Shown: positions 1 through 4,845, counted from the stretch's first letter. The stretch: DNA of 6,908 bases from Deltaproteobacteria bacterium (GCA_030643245.1 DAOWME010000166.1:1-6908); one strand, 5' to 3'. The notes: generated from the letters alone by a model not told the origin. Program-made: numbers and translations.

Positions 1-397
1 GGAAATAGATAATTGGACAATCAAGATCATATCATAATGAATAAAAGGAAATAAATTAACATTAGGTCAATAAATGCTTCCTCCCCGAATACCGTCACCG
101 GGTACCCAGTTGCACTACCGCTACACCCTTCGCCACTACCTGGCTGGGTCTGGGACTTGCATAACATATCGTAAACATGGTATATTATGCGCACCCTTAA
201 GAACATGTGCCGTGCCCGGCACACAACGAGCGGCTGCACTGGATTGCAAACACAGCGGCGGTCTTGCGAAGTTCAGTCTCTCGCATCAAAGCAAGTGCTG
301 AATCCAGGTTGGTTACTTCGCACTGTTTGCAGCCAGTGAGCCGCGCCGTTAACCCTCCATAAAAAGATTCAAAATCCCTCCCCCACCGTATTAACGC
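1..397. other. Intergenic / accessory stretch without a convincing gene
   Basis: Short open frames exist on both strands, but none has a good ribosome-binding site, a recognisable domain or coding-like composition, so I call no gene. Two structures stand out. One is a small perfect hairpin at 206-223 (TGTGCCG, loop TGCC, CGGCACA). Directly after it lies the long attC-like inverted repeat, listed separately. The stretch ends at the operator of the following toxin-antitoxin operon. It could contain a decayed gene that I do not recognise. Confidence 0.5.
224..354 (+). repeat. attC-like long imperfect inverted repeat (candidate integron cassette recombination site)
   Basis: The two ends fold onto each other in the pattern of an attC site. 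AACG (225-228) pairs with CGTT (347-350). A small unpaired spacer follows, then GCGGCT (230-235) pairs with AGCCGC (339-344). G236 is left extrahelical, and CACTGG (237-242) pairs with CCAGTG (333-338). After an interruption, TGCAAACA (245-252) pairs with TGTTTGCA (324-331). The terminal part folds again through TGCGAAGT (265-272) and ACTTCGCA (315-322). The overall length of about 130 bp is close to that of the long Vibrio-type attC repeats. The right edge, GTTAACC, resembles the cleaved core GTTRRRY but has C at the third R. A toxin-antitoxin operon with its own promoter follows directly, as is common for integron cassettes. No integrase is in the window and no clear second attC is seen, so this could be another kind of palindromic element. 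Confidence 0.42.
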
Positions 398-432
398 TTT
401 ACATTAATAACGAGAAGTGTTATTAATGTAAA
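398..432 (+). promoter_or_regulatory. higBA promoter overlapped by a perfect 14-bp inverted-repeat operator
   Basis: TTTACATTAATAAC (398-411) and GTTATTAATGTAAA (419-432) are exact reverse complements separated by 7 nt. This is the expected form of an autoregulatory HigA operator. TTTACA (398-403) can serve as the -35 and TATTAA (421-426) as a fair -10, with a 17-nt spacer. Bound antitoxin would therefore cover the promoter. Transcription would be predicted to start at about 432-434, on the higB ATG itself, and no Shine-Dalgarno sequence precedes that ATG, so higB may be translated leaderless. The palindrome is seen directly; the promoter and the leaderless reading are inferred. Confidence 0.72.
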
Positions 433-433
433 T

Positions 434-715
434 ATGATCAAAGCATTTAAGTGCAAGGAATCCAAAAAAATATTTGCCCGGTCATTTTCGAAGAAATTAC
501 CGTAAGATATTCAGTCTAAAGCCAGACAGAAACTTGTTTTGCTCGATGCTGCTTGCGAGTTGAGTGATTTAAGAATCCCACCAGGTAATAGGCTTGAAGA
601 GCTAAAGGATGACAGAAAAGGTCAGCATAGCATTCGCATTAATGATCAATGGCGAATTTGTTTTTTTTGGAAAGATGGCGATGTGTTTCAAGTGGAAATT
701 GCCGACTATCATTAA
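434..715 (+). pseudogene. higB: HigB-family (RelE superfamily) toxin, interrupted by an in-frame TAA at codon 24
   Basis: Read from the ATG at 434, the frame encodes a start typical of HigB (MIKAFKCKES, then FSKKLP). It hits TAA at 503-505 and continues in the same frame for 69 more codons to TAA at 713-715. Ignoring the internal stop, the product is 93 residues, a normal length for the family. It keeps the hallmark segments IPPGNRLEELK (48-58) and the C-terminal block around SIRINDQWRICFFWKDGD (66-83). HigB toxins are ribosome-dependent mRNA endonucleases neutralised by HigA. Many relatives have Gln at the position of the stop (KLPQDIQ), so a single C-to-T change (CAA to TAA) explains it. 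No frameshift or other damage is seen, suggesting recent inactivation or a sequencing error. The downstream antitoxin is intact. Readthrough or an internal TTG restart is possible but not supported. Confidence 0.85.
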
Positions 716-732
716 AAAAGGAGTGTAACGAC

Positions 733-1005
733 ATGGAAAATAAAGATATGCCTCATATTCATCCCGGGACTATACTTCTCGAAGAATTTTTACAACCAAT
801 GGGCATTAGTCAGTATCGTCTTGCAAAGGACACAAATGTACCACCTCGAAGAATAAATGAAATTGTTCATGGTAAAAGATCCATTACTGCTGATACCGCT
901 TTAAGGCTAGGAAAGTTTTTCAATATGACCCCACAGTTTTGGATGAATCTTCAAAGCCGTTATGATCTTGAGGTGGCCGAAGATAATTACCGGGCAAACG
1001 CTTAG
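733..1005 (+). CDS. higA: HigA-family antitoxin, XRE-type helix-turn-helix protein
   Basis: This 90-residue DNA-binding antitoxin would bind and neutralise HigB and repress its own operon at the palindrome upstream of higB. The family signature is clear. It starts with HPGTILLEEFL (residues 10-20). An HTH spans about 25-47, with GISQYRLA and VPPRRINEIVHGKR. The segment ITADTALRLGKFF (51-63) follows, then PQFWMNLQSRYDLE. The chosen ATG (733) lies 9 nt after AGGAG (719-723). An ATG at 649 in the same frame would add 28 residues encoded inside higB in another frame and lacks family support, so it is rejected. The gene begins 17 nt after the higB stop, in the usual toxin-first order. Because higB carries a nonsense codon, HigA may now act as a lone repressor or anti-toxin. 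Family assignment is secure; its present role is inferred. Confidence 0.93.
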   Translation: MENKDMPHIHPGTILLEEFLQPMGISQYRLAKDTNVPPRRINEIVHGKRSITADTALRLGKFFNMTPQFWMNLQSRYDLEVAEDNYRANA

Positions 1006-1006
1006 T

Positions 1007-1037
1007 GTTAACGGTGGGTTGTGCTTTCCCGGTTAAC
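1007..1037 (+). repeat. Imperfect hairpin bounded by two GTTAAC hexamers, just after higA
   Basis: GTTAAC (1007-1012) pairs with GTTAAC (1032-1037), and GGG (1016-1018) pairs with CCC (1028-1030). There is a small internal loop and a 9-nt terminal loop (TTGTGCTTT). It starts 2 nt after the higA stop, but no T-run follows, so it is at best a poor intrinsic terminator. The same hexamer closes the attC-like repeat at 348-353, so the higBA unit is flanked by GTTAAC. That could be a decayed cassette boundary or coincidence. Confidence 0.35.
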
Positions 1038-1048
1038 AGAGAGTGACC

Positions 1049-1099
1049 ATGTATCATTTTATAAGGCCGATGTTGGCAAAGGTTACTTTGTACCTTTAA
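1049..1099 (+). CDS. Possible 16-residue leader peptide ahead of the oxidoreductase operon
   Basis: ATG at 1049 opens a frame encoding MYHFIRPMLAKVTLYL and ends at TAA 1097-1099. A purine-rich AGAGAG (1038-1043) lies 5 nt upstream and could serve as a weak ribosome-binding site. The peptide has three Leu, one Ile and one Val, which would suit control of a branched-chain 2-oxoacid enzyme. Its last codons and stop lie within a set of overlapping hairpins. A frame this short arises easily by chance, so it is recorded only as a candidate tied to the attenuator-like leader. Confidence 0.18.
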   Translation: MYHFIRPMLAKVTLYL

Positions 1100-1123
1100 C
1101 GGGGTGGTTAAAGGCAACCACCC
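1078..1123 (+). promoter_or_regulatory. Attenuator-like leader: three overlapping, mutually exclusive hairpins
   Basis: Three stems can form and adjacent ones exclude each other. AAAGGT (1078-1083) pairs with ACCTTT (1092-1097). CCTTTAAC (1093-1100) pairs with GTTAAAGG (1107-1114). GGGTGGTT (1102-1109) pairs with AACCACCC (1116-1123). This is the 1:2, 2:3, 3:4 topology of classical attenuators. The last stem ends 13 nt before the strong SD (GAGGAGGTGAT, 1137-1147) of the alpha-subunit gene. No U-tract follows it, so control of translation or of Rho access would fit better than intrinsic termination. Pairing is seen directly; a regulatory role is inference. Confidence 0.35.
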
Positions 1124-1155
1124 ATAAAAAGTAATAGAGGAGGTGATATTCTATT

Positions 1156-2241
1156 ATGAGTGAAAAGATATTTGTAACCGGAAATGAGGCGATCGGGTAT
1201 GGCGCAATCTATGCCGACTGTACCCATTATTTTGGTTACCCTATAACCCCCCAGAATGAGATCATTGAGTTTTTTGCCAGGGAGTTTCCAAAGGCCGGAA
1301 GGTGTTTTGTCCAGTCCGGCAGTGAGGTAAGTTCCATCAACATGCTTATTGGCGCGGCCGCCGCCGGTGTAAGGGCGATGACATCCACTGCGAGCACAGC
1401 TTTTAGCCTGATGCAAGAGGGGTTGTCAGCTTTAGCTGCGGCCGAGCTTCCCTGTGTGGTAGTAGATTTGCAGAGAGGCGGTCCAGGGGCGGGCACAACA
1501 CAGACGGCTCAGATGGACTATTTTCAGGTCACGCGAGGGGCGCACGGAGATTACTACAATATTGTCCTGGCCCCCTCTTATGTCCAGGAAAACTGTGACT
1601 TCATACAGTTGGGCTTCTATTTATCGGACAAGTACAGACAGCCTGTAATAGTATTAACCGATGGTCTGCTGGGTCAGATGAAAGAGGACGTGGTGCTCCG
1701 CTCTATTGAATTCGGTCCTTTACCGGAGAAGGAATGGGCGCTTAGAGGCTCTGCCAGTAGAGGATATAAACGGAGTTATCTCCATAATTACCCCGGATTC
1801 GGTGTATTTGGCAGGTATGCCAATTATCTGGACTACCTAAAAGGGGCGAATGAGAAGTACCAGGAGATGGCCTCTTCAGAAGTGCGGTATGAGGCCTATG
1901 AGATAGAAGATGCCGAGATAGTCCTGGTATCTTATGGCTCCACTGCAAGAGCTGCTCTGGGGGCACTTCACCAGGCCAGAGAAGAAGGTATGAAAGTGGG
2001 GATGATTCGTCCTATAACCCTTTGGCCTTTTCCTATGCAGGTAATTCAAGAAACTGCCTCTAAGGTTGGTAAGTTTTTGGTGGTAGAGGACAGCATAGGG
2101 CAGATGGTTGAAGATGTTAAGGCAGCCGTGGAAGGGAGAGCTGAGGTTCATCTGTTAGGTATTTTTAGTCGTCATTTACCAAATACCAGTGGAATGATCT
2201 TTCCCGACACCATCATGCAAGAGATAAGGAGACTTACATGA
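1156..2241 (+). CDS. vorB: 2-oxoacid:ferredoxin oxidoreductase, alpha subunit (VorB/KorA-like)
   Basis: This is the 361-residue alpha subunit of a CoA-dependent 2-oxoacid:ferredoxin oxidoreductase. The enzyme converts a 2-oxoacid to acyl-CoA and CO2 while reducing ferredoxin in the cytoplasm. The N-terminal domain (about 10-240) binds the TPP pyrimidine end together with beta. It shows GYPITPQNEI (27-36), SGSEVSSINM (54-63) with the conserved Glu57, TSTAS (76-80) and RGGPGAGTTQTAQMD (107-121). The C-terminal part (about 253-350) is the small transketolase-C-like domain, with VLVSYGSTARAA and the IRPITLWPFP stretch. The PQNEI variant and the overall length favour the VorB group (2-oxoisovalerate, i.e. 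3-methyl-2-oxobutanoate) over 2-oxoglutarate enzymes, but substrate cannot be proven from sequence. A strong SD (GAGGAGGTGAT) sits about 9 nt before the ATG. The stop overlaps the beta start (ATGA), implying translational coupling. Confidence 0.93.
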   Translation: MSEKIFVTGNEAIGYGAIYADCTHYFGYPITPQNEIIEFFAREFPKAGRCFVQSGSEVSSINMLIGAAAAGVRAMTSTASTAFSLMQEGLSALAAAELPCVVVDLQRGGPGAGTTQTAQMDYFQVTRGAHGDYYNIVLAPSYVQENCDFIQLGFYLSDKYRQPVIVLTDGLLGQMKEDVVLRSIEFGPLPEKEWALRGSASRGYKRSYLHNYPGFGVFGRYANYLDYLKGANEKYQEMASSEVRYEAYEIEDAEIVLVSYGSTARAALGALHQAREEGMKVGMIRPITLWPFPMQVIQETASKVGKFLVVEDSIGQMVEDVKAAVEGRAEVHLLGIFSRHLPNTSGMIFPDTIMQEIRRLT

Positions 2242-3023
2242 GTGGAGAAAAGAAAAAGAAGAGGGATTACCTCCATCCGAAGTCGATTTTAAAGACTGAA
2301 ACACCTTACTGTTCAGGTTGTCAATATGGCGTTGTTGACCGAATTATCGGTGAGGTAATCGACGAACTGGATATTCAAGGGAGAACCGTATTCGTTGCAG
2401 GGGTTGGTTGTCACGGATTGGCGCAATTGCTTGTTGATACTGACACCATCCTTGCCCTCCATGGAAGGGCTGGCGCAACGGCAGGTGGAATCAAGTGGGC
2501 ATTGGATGAGGATTCAGTGGTCTTTACCATTCAGGGGGATGGCGACTTGGCTGCTATTGGCATAGGGGATACCGTCAGGGCGATCAACAGGGGAGAGAAG
2601 CTGACCACGATATTCTGTAATAATGCCGGTTATGGGACCACAGGCGGTCAGATGGCTCCCACGTCCTTATTGGGTCAAATAACGACCACAACTCCCCTTG
2701 GAAGGGACGCGGATAAGACAGGGCTTCCCTTCCACGTGGCGGAGTTCCTGGCTACATTACCCGGAGTCGTGTATTCAGCGCGACATTGCCTTACTTCCCT
2801 GGCAACTTACAACAGGACGAAAAGGGCGATCAAGACGGCCTTCATGAAGCAGATAGACGGTATCGGATACGGCTTTGTCGAGATTCTCGTTGCGACTTCC
2901 ACATGTTGGAAGATGTCTCCCCAAGAGGGGTTGAAGTGGCTGGAGGAACATATGATGGCTGAGTTCCCCCTTGGTGAGTTTAAGGATACCGATGAGGTTG
3001 TTATTAAACACCAACTAGGGTGA
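2238..3023 (+). CDS. 2-oxoacid:ferredoxin oxidoreductase, beta subunit (TPP-binding; VorA/KorB-like)
   Basis: This 261-residue subunit carries thiamine pyrophosphate and, in this family, a [4Fe-4S] cluster. The TPP/Mg motif is complete, running from GDGD (100-103) to NN (128-129) and followed by GYGTTGGQMAPTS. Probable cluster ligands are Cys25 and Cys28 (CSGC), Cys58 (GVGCHG) and Cys223 (TSTCW). HGRAG (75-79) is also typical. The first motif reads YCSGCQYG instead of the common CPGCGHG, which is divergent around conserved cysteines. The start codon overlaps the alpha stop by 4 nt, so the two subunits are made together in near-equal amounts. The extreme N terminus (GEKKKKRDYLHPKS) is Lys-rich and is probably a flexible lead-in. 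TPP-binding beta-subunit identity is secure; naming by substrate (VorA versus KorB) is not. Confidence 0.93.
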   Translation: MSGEKKKKRDYLHPKSILKTETPYCSGCQYGVVDRIIGEVIDELDIQGRTVFVAGVGCHGLAQLLVDTDTILALHGRAGATAGGIKWALDEDSVVFTIQGDGDLAAIGIGDTVRAINRGEKLTTIFCNNAGYGTTGGQMAPTSLLGQITTTTPLGRDADKTGLPFHVAEFLATLPGVVYSARHCLTSLATYNRTKRAIKTAFMKQIDGIGYGFVEILVATSTCWKMSPQEGLKWLEEHMMAEFPLGEFKDTDEVVIKHQLG

Positions 3024-3100
3024 AGGTATATGTTCACAGGTATCGGGTGTCAGGAAGGCTTTTCCTGTAACTTCTTACGGATGAAGAGAGGGTCAGTAAT

Positions 3101-3304
3101 ATGGCAAATGTAATTATAAATGAAGAGTTGTGTAAGGGTTGTGTCTTTTGCGTTCAATTTTGTCCATTTGAATGTCTTTCCATGAGTGACGGGCTCAACG
3201 CCAAAGGGTTCCCTTATCCTGTCTTGAAGGATGAGCAGAAATGCACGGGATGCGGGGCCTGTGCGTGTTTATGCCCTGATTTTGCGATTGAGGTATACAA
3301 CTAG
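3101..3304 (+). CDS. 2-oxoacid:ferredoxin oxidoreductase, delta subunit (2x[4Fe-4S] ferredoxin)
   Basis: This 67-residue bacterial-type ferredoxin has two CxxCxxCxxxCP motifs. Cys11, 14, 17 and 21 form the first and Cys48, 51, 54 and 58 the second, and each is followed by Pro. In four-subunit 2-oxoacid oxidoreductases the delta subunit takes electrons from the TPP site to external ferredoxin. Extra cysteines at 25 and 56 lie outside the canonical spacing. A purine-rich AGAGGG ends 8 nt before the ATG and acts as a modest SD. The gene follows beta by 77 nt. That spacer contains a small hairpin (CAGGAA 3051-3056, TTCCTG 3062-3067). The position between beta and gamma is unlike the frequent delta-alpha-beta-gamma order. 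Being embedded in the operon argues for the delta-subunit role over a free ferredoxin. Confidence 0.92.
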   Translation: MANVIINEELCKGCVFCVQFCPFECLSMSDGLNAKGFPYPVLKDEQKCTGCGACACLCPDFAIEVYN

Positions 3305-3323
3305 AGCTTTCGGTAACCGGAAA

Positions 3324-3379
3324 TCGAGAATCGGAATTCGGTAATCGAATGATGAGAAGACCCTATTTCCGATTTTCGA
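3324..3379 (+). repeat. Inverted repeat built of AATCGG-like units
   Basis: TCGAGAATCGGAA (3324-3336) matches the reverse complement of TTCCGATTTTCGA (3367-3379) in 12 of 13 positions, and the mismatch would be a G-U pair in RNA. The stretch between also carries shorter echoes (CGGTAA twice, GGAATTCGG). It begins about 20 nt after the ferredoxin gene, in the gap that splits the oxidoreductase operon. It looks like a fragment of a simple intergenic repeat. No T-run makes it a clear terminator. Confidence 0.6.
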
Positions 3380-3429
3380 CTGCATGAGCAGGGCAAGAAG
3401 GAATAAATCAATGAAACTTATAACCAGAA

Positions 3430-3492
3430 ATTTTAAAACTCATTTGAATTATGCCTTTAAGCCATTCGTAGCTCATAATTGAGTTTTAAAAT
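3430..3492 (+). repeat. Long AT-rich hairpin between the delta and gamma subunit genes
   Basis: ATTTTAAAACTC (3430-3441) pairs perfectly with GAGTTTTAAAAT (3481-3492). AATTATG (3447-3453) then pairs with CATAATT (3474-3480). This gives 19 paired bases interrupted only by a 5-nt bulge (ATTTG), around a 20-nt loop. Such a hairpin could alter the expression ratio of gamma to the other subunits or be a small mobile remnant. A 23-codon frame with a fair SD (AAGGA, ATG at 3411, TGA at 3480) runs through it; I do not recognise its product and do not call it a gene. Confidence 0.7.
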
Positions 3493-3554
3493 ATCTGATA
3501 ACTTTAATGAGTTGAAGGGATTCCAAGGCAATTCTATTTTGGAGGTAACGTCAG

Positions 3555-4118
3555 ATGGACAAAGATACAGTTAAGAAAGCAGGGGTGGCCATTGCCGGGT
3601 TTGGGGGGCAGGGGGTCCTCACTACAGGACTTCTACTGGCAGATGCAGGCATGAAAGAGTTTGAGCATGTGAGCTGGATACCTTCTTATTCAGCCACAAT
3701 GAGGGGTGGTACAGTGGCATGTTATGTCATCCTCTCCAATGAAGATATATACTCGCCTTTGATCTCTCAACCGGAGGTAATGATAATAATGGATCTTCCA
3801 TCATTAGACACTTACGAGAGGAGTGTTCTACCCGGGGGGGTTTTGATCCTGGATACTTCCATGATACAAAGAGAGGTTCAAAGAGACGATATCAAGATAG
3901 TACCGTTGCCTTCCACAGATTTGGCCAAGGATTTGGGGTCCACCCAGGTTTCAAACCTGATATTATTAGGGGCTTACCTGGCAGAAACAAAGATACTATC
4001 CTTGGATGCCATTGAAGCAACTATTGAGAGTACATTGAAGGAGGGCAATAAAGAGAAGCTGATTCCTCTGAATATTAAAGCATTGAGATGCGGATACGAG
4101 AAGATGGCGGCCTGTTGA
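3555..4118 (+). CDS. 2-oxoacid:ferredoxin oxidoreductase, gamma subunit (KorC/PorG-like)
   Basis: This 187-residue gamma subunit, a normal length for the family, is the CoA-proximal domain of 2-oxoacid:ferredoxin oxidoreductases. It has the N-terminal nucleotide-loop-like motif GFGGQGV (15-21). The family block HVSWIPSYSATMRGGT (38-53) follows, with the usual MRGG and then CYVILS. The central region has PEVMIIMDLPSLDTYE and GGVLILDTSMI. Together with alpha, beta and delta it completes the four-subunit enzyme. GGAGGT (3541-3546) lies about 9 nt before the ATG, a strong SD that supports efficient independent initiation. The gene is 250 nt downstream of the ferredoxin gene. That gap is unusual within such operons and may carry an internal promoter, though I cannot identify one. 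No tight intrinsic terminator is seen right after the stop. Confidence 0.92.
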   Translation: MDKDTVKKAGVAIAGFGGQGVLTTGLLLADAGMKEFEHVSWIPSYSATMRGGTVACYVILSNEDIYSPLISQPEVMIIMDLPSLDTYERSVLPGGVLILDTSMIQREVQRDDIKIVPLPSTDLAKDLGSTQVSNLILLGAYLAETKILSLDAIEATIESTLKEGNKEKLIPLNIKALRCGYEKMAAC

Positions 4119-4309
4119 ATATCTTTATGTGTCTCTCAGTACAGTCACAACGATGTAGGTAAAAGGGCATAGCGCAAGGTATAGGGTGAAGAGTCAAATC
4201 CTTGTGGGGGAAAGCCCTGGCATTTATTCCTGGGTTTAGGCAGACGGCAAGCTACCCAAACCCACGGTTAATTAAATAATTCAGCGGCTTTTGTGGCTGC
4301 TTATCCTTG
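4119..4309. other. Intergenic stretch after the gamma subunit gene
   Basis: I see no gene. TGGGTTT (4231-4237) and AAACCCA (4258-4264) form a perfect 7-bp stem around a 20-nt loop that may pair further (TAG/CTA). No T-run follows, so it is a doubtful terminator. The composition shifts toward GC-rich at about 4280, where the structured element and the Cys-rich frame begin. Confidence 0.4.
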
Positions 4310-4465
4310 CCGATAGGGCCGACGCTTCGCTTTCGGCCCTATCGGGGGCGGGTGAGGAGCATTGATAAATCGCGAAGCGCACCCTATCAACGCGGTTCGA
4401 GTCAGATACGTTTTCCATCCAGGAAAAAGACCCTGGATGGAAAACGTGCTCCTCACCCGCCCCCG
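4310..4465 (+). repeat. Compact nest of perfect inverted repeats (structured RNA leader or MITE/REP-like element)
   Basis: Four stems fit into 156 nt. A: CCGATAGGGCCGA (4310-4322) with TCGGCCCTATCGG (4333-4345), 13 bp perfect. B: TTGATA (4363-4368) with TATCAA (4385-4390), with CGC-GAA-GCG in its loop. C: ACGTTTTCCATCCAGG (4408-4423) with CCTGGATGGAAAACGT (4432-4447), 16 bp perfect, 8-nt loop. D: CGGGGGCGGGTGAGGAGCA (4343-4361) with TGCTCCTCACCCGCCCCCG (4447-4465), 19 bp perfect, enclosing B and C. D is directly followed by TTTTT, so on the + strand it could act as an intrinsic terminator. The next ATG, with an SD, comes 20 nt later. D could equally be 19-bp terminal repeats of a 123-bp MITE, although I see no clear target duplication. 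A and B share the GCGAAGC-type loops of REP-like palindromes. The structure is certain; its nature is not. Confidence 0.8.
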
Positions 4466-4485
4466 TTTTTGGAGCGGAGATCAAT

Positions 4486-4731
4486 ATGAACGACACCGAC
4501 ATGCAAATTCAATGGCAGGAAGGCAGCGGTGAGTCCGTAGAAATCGGCTACCTGAATCCTCACTGCCAGCAGTGCTGCGGTCATTGCGGAGTGCCGGGAA
4601 CCGATCATGGGCAGTATGCGTACAAGACCGAATGTACCATCTGTGGCTATGAATATTTGACGAGAATTTTCCCAACAATCCAGTGCACCTGCCCCAGAAA
4701 GCTCGCGGCTTTTTTAGTTCACGCAAACTGA
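4486..4731 (+). CDS. Small Cys-rich protein of unknown function (possible zinc-binding)
   Basis: I do not recognise this 81-residue product. The ATG is 6 nt after CGGAG (4475-4479), a good SD, and the frame lies just downstream of the structured element. Cysteines and histidines cluster: His26, Cys27, Cys30, Cys31, His33, Cys34, His41, then Cys50 and Cys53 (ECTICGYEY) and Cys67 and Cys69 (CTCP). CxxC pairs at 27/30, 31/34 and 50/53 fit a small zinc-ribbon or other metal-binding fold. No signal peptide or membrane segment is seen. Composition is more GC-rich than the TA genes that follow, suggesting separate origin. The pattern, SD and plausible length argue for a real gene, but a chance frame is possible, and the opposite strand is open over much of the same stretch. 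Confidence 0.5.
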   Translation: MNDTDMQIQWQEGSGESVEIGYLNPHCQQCCGHCGVPGTDHGQYAYKTECTICGYEYLTRIFPTIQCTCPRKLAAFLVHAN

Positions 4732-4767
4732 TGCAACGGCTTCATTAAAGTGGCTTACGGCTTTGCG

Positions 4768-4799
4768 GGCAGGTGACCGGCACATTCCCGTCGACTGCC
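4768..4799 (+). repeat. Imperfect GC-rich hairpin downstream of the Cys-rich frame
   Basis: GGCAG (4768-4772) pairs with CTGCC (4795-4799), GAC (4775-4777) with GTC (4790-4792), and GG with CC around a six-base loop; mismatches separate the blocks. It lies 37 nt after the stop of the Cys-rich frame and could end its transcript, but no T-run follows. Confidence 0.3.
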
Positions 4800-4845
4800 G
4801 TCGCCGCGATTATGTTTTTGAGAAGACTCCCATCGTTTATCTTTC

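Noticed and set aside
27..301. Open frames on both strands (about 70-75 codons) at the window start
   Set aside because: They overlap each other and the attC-like repeat, lack a good SD, and show no recognisable domain.
649..732. Upstream ATG that would extend HigA by 28 residues
   Set aside because: The extension is encoded inside the higB frame, has no family match, and the ATG at 733 has a well-spaced AGGAG.
1045..1104. A second attC-like fold after higA (AGAGTGACC against GGTTACTTT)
   Set aside because: The pairing needs several G-T pairs, which are weak in single-stranded DNA, and the right core does not match GTTRRRY.
3030..3113. 27-codon frame overlapping the start of the ferredoxin gene
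   Set aside because: The SD-like GAAGGT is too close to its ATG, and the product has no recognisable feature. It could couple translation but the evidence is too thin.
4281..4726. Minus-strand frames across the hairpin element and the Cys-rich gene
   Set aside because: Their openness follows from the palindromic and GC-rich sequence. They have no SD or domain, and the + strand frame has both an SD and a Cys pattern.
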